A DNA stretch of 64,000 nt from Sclerodactyla briareus (taxonomy: Eukaryota; Echinodermata; Holothuroidea; Dendrochirotida; Sclerodactylidae). The stretch spans positions 62,001-126,000 of the forward strand of contig JAODTK010004555.1 in NCBI GenBank assembly GCA_026419785.1, read 5' to 3'. Positions 57,975-64,000 of this stretch are shown in pieces. A program made the translations under genes and the position numbers. The notes beneath the pieces were generated by a model that worked only from the letters and a program-made list of their open reading frames with translations, did not search any database and was not told the origin of the DNA. Position 1 is the first letter of the stretch. The number at the start of each line of letters is the position of its first letter.

Positions 57975-60535
57975 TTCTATTACAGGACATCATGAAATCT
58001 TGGCAAAAATAATGCGTTTAGTTTTAATTATGGCAAAAATATACATCTTGCAGATTTCGTTTCTGGGAAGAGTACATCATATGGGTGTTTTCAATTATCC
58101 AGTTATTTCTTTGTCTAATGGTAGTAGTGGCTGTCATGGATCTGGCTTTTTTAAAGTCACGCAGGATTGTTTCTCAGCATGTACATTTCCTACCAGAATC
58201 ATAATATTTTTGGACCTTAGTGTTTGGGCAGTGATCCAGATTCTGTAGATAATGTAGAGACTTGGGTAGCTCGGTGGCTGAGCACGATATTTTACTTTCA
58301 ATGTGTCTTGTTCCGTCCCATAGCCCACAGAGTGTAGAGCGTGTTCCTTGTTTCGCGAAGGCCAATTTCGAGGCATTTTCTAGTGTTTTTTTAGTGAGTA
58401 GATTGGCCATAAATTGTTAGAAGTACGATTGCGATGACTCTTGGAATGGTTTCATTGAAAAAGGTTAACAGGGATTTATGGAAGTTTACATTCCTTGGAG
58501 GACACGTTCGCAGTAAAACAAGAGCCTCTGGATGAAAATTTTTTCTGCCCTCACCGTCAGCGACATTTTTATGGCTACTTTATCGTTCTTCTGGGTCCGT
58601 GTTTAATCTAGAGCATTTCAATTTCGCAAACCTAGTCCAACGTTTAGTTTTTGGTGCTAAAATTGATTTTGAGAGGCAATTGCCTCTAATATCCAGAGAA
58701 TCCTCTTGAATTTTTTTCTTATGTGAGGGGTAACAGAAAGTCAAGGACCGCATTGGTCCTTTGATCTGATTCTCGCTCGGGTATACAATCACGAGGAGCC
58801 GGAGATGGCTCGGATTTGTTCACAATATTTATTTCTCGTCTGTTTTGACTCATGAGAACTTGGATATTTTTGGTGACCCTAGTTGTCGGCTTCTCGGCAA
58901 TAGTATTGGTAATATGGTGTGCTCGCTTGGTTTAGTAAAGGTGAAACTGCGAAGCTCAAAAGTGATAAAGCTCCTGGTCCTGACGGCTTTATCCCTTTCT
59001 TACTGAAATCCTTTGCCCGACGAGTTTGTTCGTTCCATTAGCTATTATATTCAATAAGACTCTGCAAGAGGTTATTGTTCCGGATGAATTGGAGGAAAGC
59101 AATGTTTCTCCTATTTTCAAGAAAGGGAAGGAAACGGATCTTCCTTGTATTACAGGCCAGTCAGTCCTACTAGTGTGTCGGCAAGGGTAATGAAATCAAT
59201 CATTAGGGATCATATGGTTGATTATTCAATTGAAACATAGTTCTGATTGGGCATTCTCAGCATGGGTTTAGGGAAAAATATTAGTGTTTGACTAATTTTT
59301 TTGGAAGTATGGAAGATGGTAACTGTTGGTTCACAACGGCAATGCTGTTCATATAATTTTCCTGGACTCTCAGAAAGCTTTTGACAAAATTCCTATGAGC
59401 GTCTCTTGACTTCACGTTGAGAAGCTTTGGCATTGTGGGGATTTTGGGGGAATGTCCCTAAGTGGATTCGTGAGTGGCTTCATAAATAGGGAAAACGAGT
59501 GTCATAATGGGCGGTAGTCTTCTTGGCAAAAGGTCACTAGTGGTGTTCCCCAGGGATTGGTTCTCAGGCCGTTACTCTTTCTGGCATATATTGACGATCT
59601 TGAAGGTTCTGTTCATTCCAGGGTTAAGAAGTTCGCAGACGATACCTAGTTGTATCAGGAGGTTGGTTCGAAAATGATGCTGCTGAAAGTGTTCAAAGGG
59701 ATGGGATCTAATTTCCAAATGGTCTTCCGACTGGCAAATGTTTTTCGATTTGTCGACAAGTGCAAAGTTATGCATGTTGGTTTTCACAATCGCGACGCTT
59801 TCCTTCAAGTTAAATGGCCAAAATATTCAGGAGGTGATTTCAGAAAAAGATCTTGGGGTTTGTTTTGATTCTTCTTTGAAACCTTCCAAGCAGTGTGCCG
59901 GAGCTGATAGAAGAGGTAATTGGATTCTTGGCTTGATTAGACATCACTTCGTTTCCTCGATGAAGGATATTGTTGTCAGGCTGTTTAAGCAACTGGGGAG
60001 ACCCACCTGGAATATTCTGTACAGTGTGGAATCCCTAATTTCAAAAGACAAGCAGGTTATTGAAAACGTTCAGCGTAGGGCAACTAGAATGATTCACTGT
60101 CTGAAAATTTATCCTACGAGGAGAGATTAAGGTGTCTCGGTCTAACTACCATGGAGCTGAGGCGAATTTGGGGTGACTTGATCAAGGTTTTCAAAATTGT
60201 TCAGGGACTCGATGGCCTGTCCTTCCACTACTTCTTTGAATTTTCCAATGTTACTGCAAAGAGAGCCACTGTCTCAAGCTCGTGGCAAGCAATGCAAATT
60301 GGACATTCGTAAATATTTCTTCTCGCAGAGAGTGATCAATGAGCAGAATTGTCTTCCTGAAAATGTTGTTTTCTCTAAGCGTGTGAATGCATTCAAGAAC
60401 AGATCTTGATTTATTTTAAGGAATCACGGGCAAAATTATTAGTGGTTTGTGTTCATTTTTTCTTCCTGGGATGTGGCGGCCTGGCTCCGGGGTCATTATG
60501 AGGATTATGTCCTCCTGACCCTTATTCACTAACTA
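57975..60535 (+). mobile_element. CR1-like LINE, endonuclease and reverse transcriptase, 5'-truncated
   Basis: Most complete mobile element here. 58080-58330: end of an exonuclease/endonuclease/phosphatase domain (FNYPVI, SGFFKVTQDCF, FPTRI, DPDSVDNVET; the SDH site is decayed near 58280). 58430-58760: linker with NLVQRLVFGAKIDFERQLP and KVKDRIGPLI. RT: DKAPGPDGFIP at 58964, VPDELEESNVSPIFKKGKE (59069 on), SQKAFDKIP near 59370, SGVPQG..L.PLLFLAYIDDL at 59538, catalytic FADD at 59632-59643. Thumb: EKDLGVCFDSSLKPSKQC, NVQRRATRMIHCLK (60075 on), then GDLIKVFKI and FFSQRVINEQNCLPE. FADD and the C-terminal order are typical of CR1. At least eight frame changes and in-frame stops (one TAG right after FADD-T) make it dead. 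It ends with CCTGACCCTTATTCACTAAC and a short (CTAA)n tail. No target-site duplication can be fixed because the 5' end is undefined. Confidence 0.9.
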
Positions 60536-60539
60536 ACTA

Positions 60540-62635
60540 ATTTAAACACCCCATAATACAAAAACATTTGAACAATATGATACAGCAGAAATCTTCTCAG
60601 TTAAGCTGACTATACAGACTGGCTATACATGTATGAATATCAGATCTACAAAGTGCAACACCGTGAACACGACTATTTATTATAACACACATCTTTTTGT
60701 TACATACCCAGACATACTTGCACAAATACTTGATCATGTTGGGAAGATTCAAAGTAAAGTTAAGCTACAACAGAATTTTTTCTGATGACTCACAGCAAAA
60801 ACTGATGTCTGATGAGTGACATGAGTGTATCAACTGCGGGAACATAACGGCACATTCGTTCCTATAGCAGCAATTAAACTAACTTACACACACTAAAGCA
60901 ATCAGGTCGAACTTTGAAAACCCACACCTGACTTGGACCGTGGGAGGAGTGGAATCGTCTCTCAATTACCTGTTAACACAGAAAGAAAAAACAAACAAAT
61001 ATAATGATGATAAAGGGTCTCTCTGGCCAATTATATGTAGTATTAATAAGTATTCCTTCAAAGAAACACTCTGTCTGGCTAAATTAGGGATTTCTGCCTA
61101 GGAAACTCTTCCTGAACTCTAGACAAATAGTGGCGGTGTGATATCATGATTGGTGGGCAGCCAATCTCAGAACAAACCTAACCCAAACCAAGCCACTCTC
61201 ACCAACCCTATTGTTTGGTACATTAGAGAACCATGGAGAGCATGGGCTAGTAATGCTGATCCTATGTCTCTGAACAGAAACCAGTGACCACTTGCCTTAT
61301 CTTTATGACCAGGGTTTTTCATAGTGGCGTACAACCATTCTATCCTTGAATGCACCATCAACATCCTCCTCAGAACAATGCGAGTATGTATTCCAGTCTT
61401 TGAACAATCCAAAAAGACTGGGAGTAGTAGTAGTATCCTACATTCCATTGTAACAATGCATGCACTGTATGCCTGAATAGAAGATGTAACAATTCTACCG
61501 AGTTACTCCCAAAAACATAGGGAAGGAGCCACAAAGCCATCAACAACAGAACAGCCTTGACTGGAGTCTCTCATCTGGAGCCTTGTCAGTAAATCGTCTT
61601 CTCACATGATTCTACATTGAATCATTCTTTGCCACATGTTTCTAAAACATCCTACCCACCGGGAATCTTCTCATTGTGTTGTCTTGTGTAAACAGACAAA
61701 ACTAAAATGTGCTCCAGCATTCCTGAAGTTTATCTGTGGATATGTAGAATTGAAGTACAGTAACCTGATAAAACTTGGACTAATAGCAATAGGACTTTTA
61801 TTAGTAGTACGGCAAACAACTTCAATCATGCAAGACATTGTGCATTCAAAACAGCAAGAAGAGCATTTTATTCAAGTCAGCCTTTTTTTATGGCTGAAGG
61901 CCAACCCTCACGGTTTCAATCTGTATGTCAGAGTGTTAGAGGAAAATATGCTCAATTTACTACGATAGCAATGCAGCATCACATAGCCGATGTAGAATCC
62001 ACCTTGCTACCCTTCCAGTACACACAGATGAAAGCTAGTTAGACATATTCAACAGGCAGTGGCAGCAAACAGTCAACAATGCCATTTAATACATTCTATT
62101 TCTTTCCATAGCATGTAGTGCATTAATTGGTATATCTATTTGCTTAAAGCCCCATGGTCACGTGACAGCTATAGCTCCCTCCAAACTGGCACAGATGAAA
62201 AGAAGTCCAAATCCCCACATCCCAAATTCGAAGGTTACATTGCGCACGTTGCCTTTTATTCAGAGTATTTATTTTGAGACATTTTGAGTGTCATGGGGGA
62301 TCCACGCAAAAAGGACATTTCAGGAATGATACATTCTGCACATGAAATGCTGCCCATTCTAACGTCTGTTGTAAACCGAAGACCAATGAGATTAGTCTTT
62401 CATATCTCTGTGATAACGTTTCCCATCCAGATTCCATTGGATTTGTTCAGGCACCAGTTACATGTTTACATTACCCAGTGTTACAGTACAGGGAATAAGG
62501 CAATGGCCTCTTAGGCTGTACCTAATGTCAGGGTGGGATAATCAAACGCCGAGGGCAAATGCTAATTGTCTAACCCTAGTTCTCTCAGCTCCAATACAAC
62601 ATGGCTGAGCAACAGCGAGCAGACAACAAGTTCCA
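60540..62635. other. Non-coding, nothing recognised
   Basis: Even, AT-rich DNA. ORFs 61167-61448 (minus), 61636-61968 and 62284-62514 show no domain or splice context. Confidence 0.45.
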
Positions 62636-62639
62636 TTTT

Positions 62640-62800
62640 CAAAAGGTCTTTGGCTCGACTGGGATTTGATCCCCAATCTCCCAGGGGAAGGTGATGTAAC
62701 GAAAAGTTACTGGGAGTCAAGTAACTTTAGGGATAGGGTCATACCATTTCCAGATAGCATTACACCTCTGGAAGAGATCAGTGATTTAGTTCCACAGTTG
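62640..62800 (-). repeat. Possible tRNA-derived SINE fragment
   Basis: On the minus strand GGGGATCAAATCCCAGTCGA (62650-62672) resembles a tRNA T-arm; GGATCAAATCC matches the B-box consensus GGTTCGAATCC at 9 of 11 sites with a pairing stem around it. The A-box is not convincing. Confidence 0.3.
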
Positions 62801-63495
62801 GGGCTTAGTACAGCTACACCTCTAAATTAACGGGCACCCATATGAAAATCCACTTCAAAGGCCCCTGGAAAGCAATGAAGCACTTCCAGGCCAACAAATT
62901 GATAAGTTTGACCTTTTTAGCGCCGGGTTCGAGGTCCTTTCCCATGCTGACCAGTCTACTGTCACCTCCAACAACAGAATTAATAGTGCTCATGTACATT
63001 TTTTCAAACAGGAATAAAGTTGGTTCAGGGTTTCTAACAGAATGAATGCCCAAACAAATATTCATCCCTATTCATCCAGGTGGTGCATAGCAAGATTCCG
63101 TCTTCTGCATTTATTACCAACACCAATCAAATATTGGTTCTTAAACTAAATATTGAGAAAGCCACAAACAATGCTATCACTATTTAGGAATTAAAAAAAT
63201 AAAAAAAAACTCAAAACCTCCATGCAAGAGTAGCGGACATGACAGACGACCCTGAAATAATGTGTAAACTCACCACCTTTAAAGGACAACGGCAGGGCTT
63301 GTTCAACAGAGTGTAATTTTGGGGGAAGGGGGCACACATACCAGCCGTCCAAGCACCCATTTCAATACAATGTTCCTGCTATTCTGAAGAATCCCTATAG
63401 CAGAATAATGCATGACATCACAGTTGAACAAAACAGATAATTATGTTATGATTCCTTGTGTTAAAGAATACCATATTCCTCAGAAGTTCTGTTGT
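62801..63495. other. Non-coding, nothing recognised
   Basis: Open frames on both strands at 62814-63065 without any domain. Confidence 0.4.
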
Positions 63496-63499
63496 CTTT

Positions 63500-63650
63500 C
63501 TCTCACTAAAGTAACAATCAGCACCTACCAACCCACTACAGGAAATCCTCTTCAAAGTGGAATCAATGTTTAAATTTAAATAGAAAAAGGGATATTGCAG
63601 GGGTTATGCAAGTATGCCATCATTTATTTCGCATGATGGGAGGCGCTCCC
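63500..63650. repeat. Dispersed repeat, copy B
   Basis: CACCTACCAACCCACTACAG, TAGAAAAAGGGATATTGCAG, GGGTTATGCAAGTATG and ATCATTTATT..TGATGGGA in the same order as 20130-20300. Confidence 0.7.
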
Positions 63651-64000
63651 ATCCTACACAAGGAACAGGCCACAAACTTCAAATTCTCTAACTCCGTGAG
63701 CAAAAGCTGTATTACGTCATGGTTGGACTGGCACATTTAGTTTTTCTCAGCTACTTACATTGACCTCTTGAATTTGTACATGCAGTAACTTTTAAATTAT
63801 CAATTATCTGGGAAAATGACTGGACTAAACTGACCAAGGAGCAGAATCAGGATAGGGGAGCCATCATGTGAAACGGGGTCGGTGAAATATAAAGACCCAC
63901 AGGTTACATGAAGCTCTGTGTGTATGGTCTACGGTAATGACGAGAGAACAACTAGATGAAGAAACAGACCAAGAAGCAGGTCATGCCAAGTTGAAAGAAG
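63651..64000. other. Non-coding to the window end
   Basis: Nothing recognised. Confidence 0.4.

Noticed and set aside
58262-58285. tRNA A-box-like GGTAGCTCGGTGGCTGAGC
   Set aside because: It is inside the LINE endonuclease coding region (the VET-LG.LGGSDH site), and no T-arm follows at the right distance.
1-64000. CRISPR array, bacterial operon or organelle genome
   Set aside because: No short identical repeats with regular unique spacers, no closely packed long ORFs, and clear eukaryotic LINEs and introns.
1-64000. LTR-type or other virus-like element
   Set aside because: All RT text found has LINE-type motif order and LINE 3' ends; no paired long terminal repeats, integrase or capsid text was recognised.

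Overview
The window looks like nuclear DNA of a marine invertebrate deuterostome, most likely an echinoderm of sea-urchin type. The evidence is indirect: two exons of a scavenger receptor cysteine-rich (SRCR) gene, a family strongly expanded in sea urchins; CR1/L2-type LINEs with the usual alternating EN/RT remains; long microsatellites; and a very high load of short tandem and dispersed repeats. There is no bacterial gene organisation (no operons or chains of long ORFs), and almost every ORF above 60 codons is chance, repeat or LINE debris. I recognise no rRNA, tRNA or snRNA gene, no CRISPR array, and no retrovirus-like or other capsid-bearing element.

Layout. 1-2.7 kb: microsatellites, one weak exon candidate and otherwise featureless DNA. 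2.7-8.7 kb: two LINE 3' ends, two blocks of a ~170-bp satellite, and a LINE that appears to carry an inverted 5' part. 8.7-22.4 kb: mostly non-coding, with three blocks of a ~120-bp tandem repeat (12.0, 17.6 and, reversed, 22.0 kb), MITE-like TTACACA elements and several copies of a microsatellite-linked module. 22.8-24.1 and 33.1-34.3 kb: two copies of a ~1.3-kb composite repeat, each led by (CTAT)n. 27.4-29.7 and 47.1-49.7 kb: two blocks of a ~590-bp tandem repeat. 34.4-36.1 kb: an ~850-bp tandem duplication. 38.7-40.0 kb: a minus-strand LINE. 40.3-41.8 kb: G-rich repeat termini. 42-50.5 kb: further microsatellite modules. 51.2-52.4 kb: the SRCR exons, the only part that can be called a host gene with confidence. 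55.4 kb: a minisatellite with inverted arms around telomere-like DNA. 56.85-57.76 kb: a 79-bp dimeric minisatellite. 58.0-60.5 kb: the most complete LINE (endonuclease and reverse transcriptase, CR1-like). 60.5-64 kb: quiet non-coding DNA.

One theme crosses the window. At least four repeat families that otherwise look different carry the hexamer AGGTCA, often as direct repeats with 0-4 bases between (DR0, DR1, DR3, DR4), the layout bound by nuclear receptors. A second theme is a short module (AGCAGGAT..., then GAACCGTAAG, then GAAACTTGGTG) that keeps appearing beside different microsatellites, on both strands. A third is frequent single-base gain or loss, seen in repeat units, LINEs and the SRCR exons, which suggests either heavy decay or a poorly polished long-read assembly. 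Coordinates of repeats are given by eye and may be off by some tens of bases.
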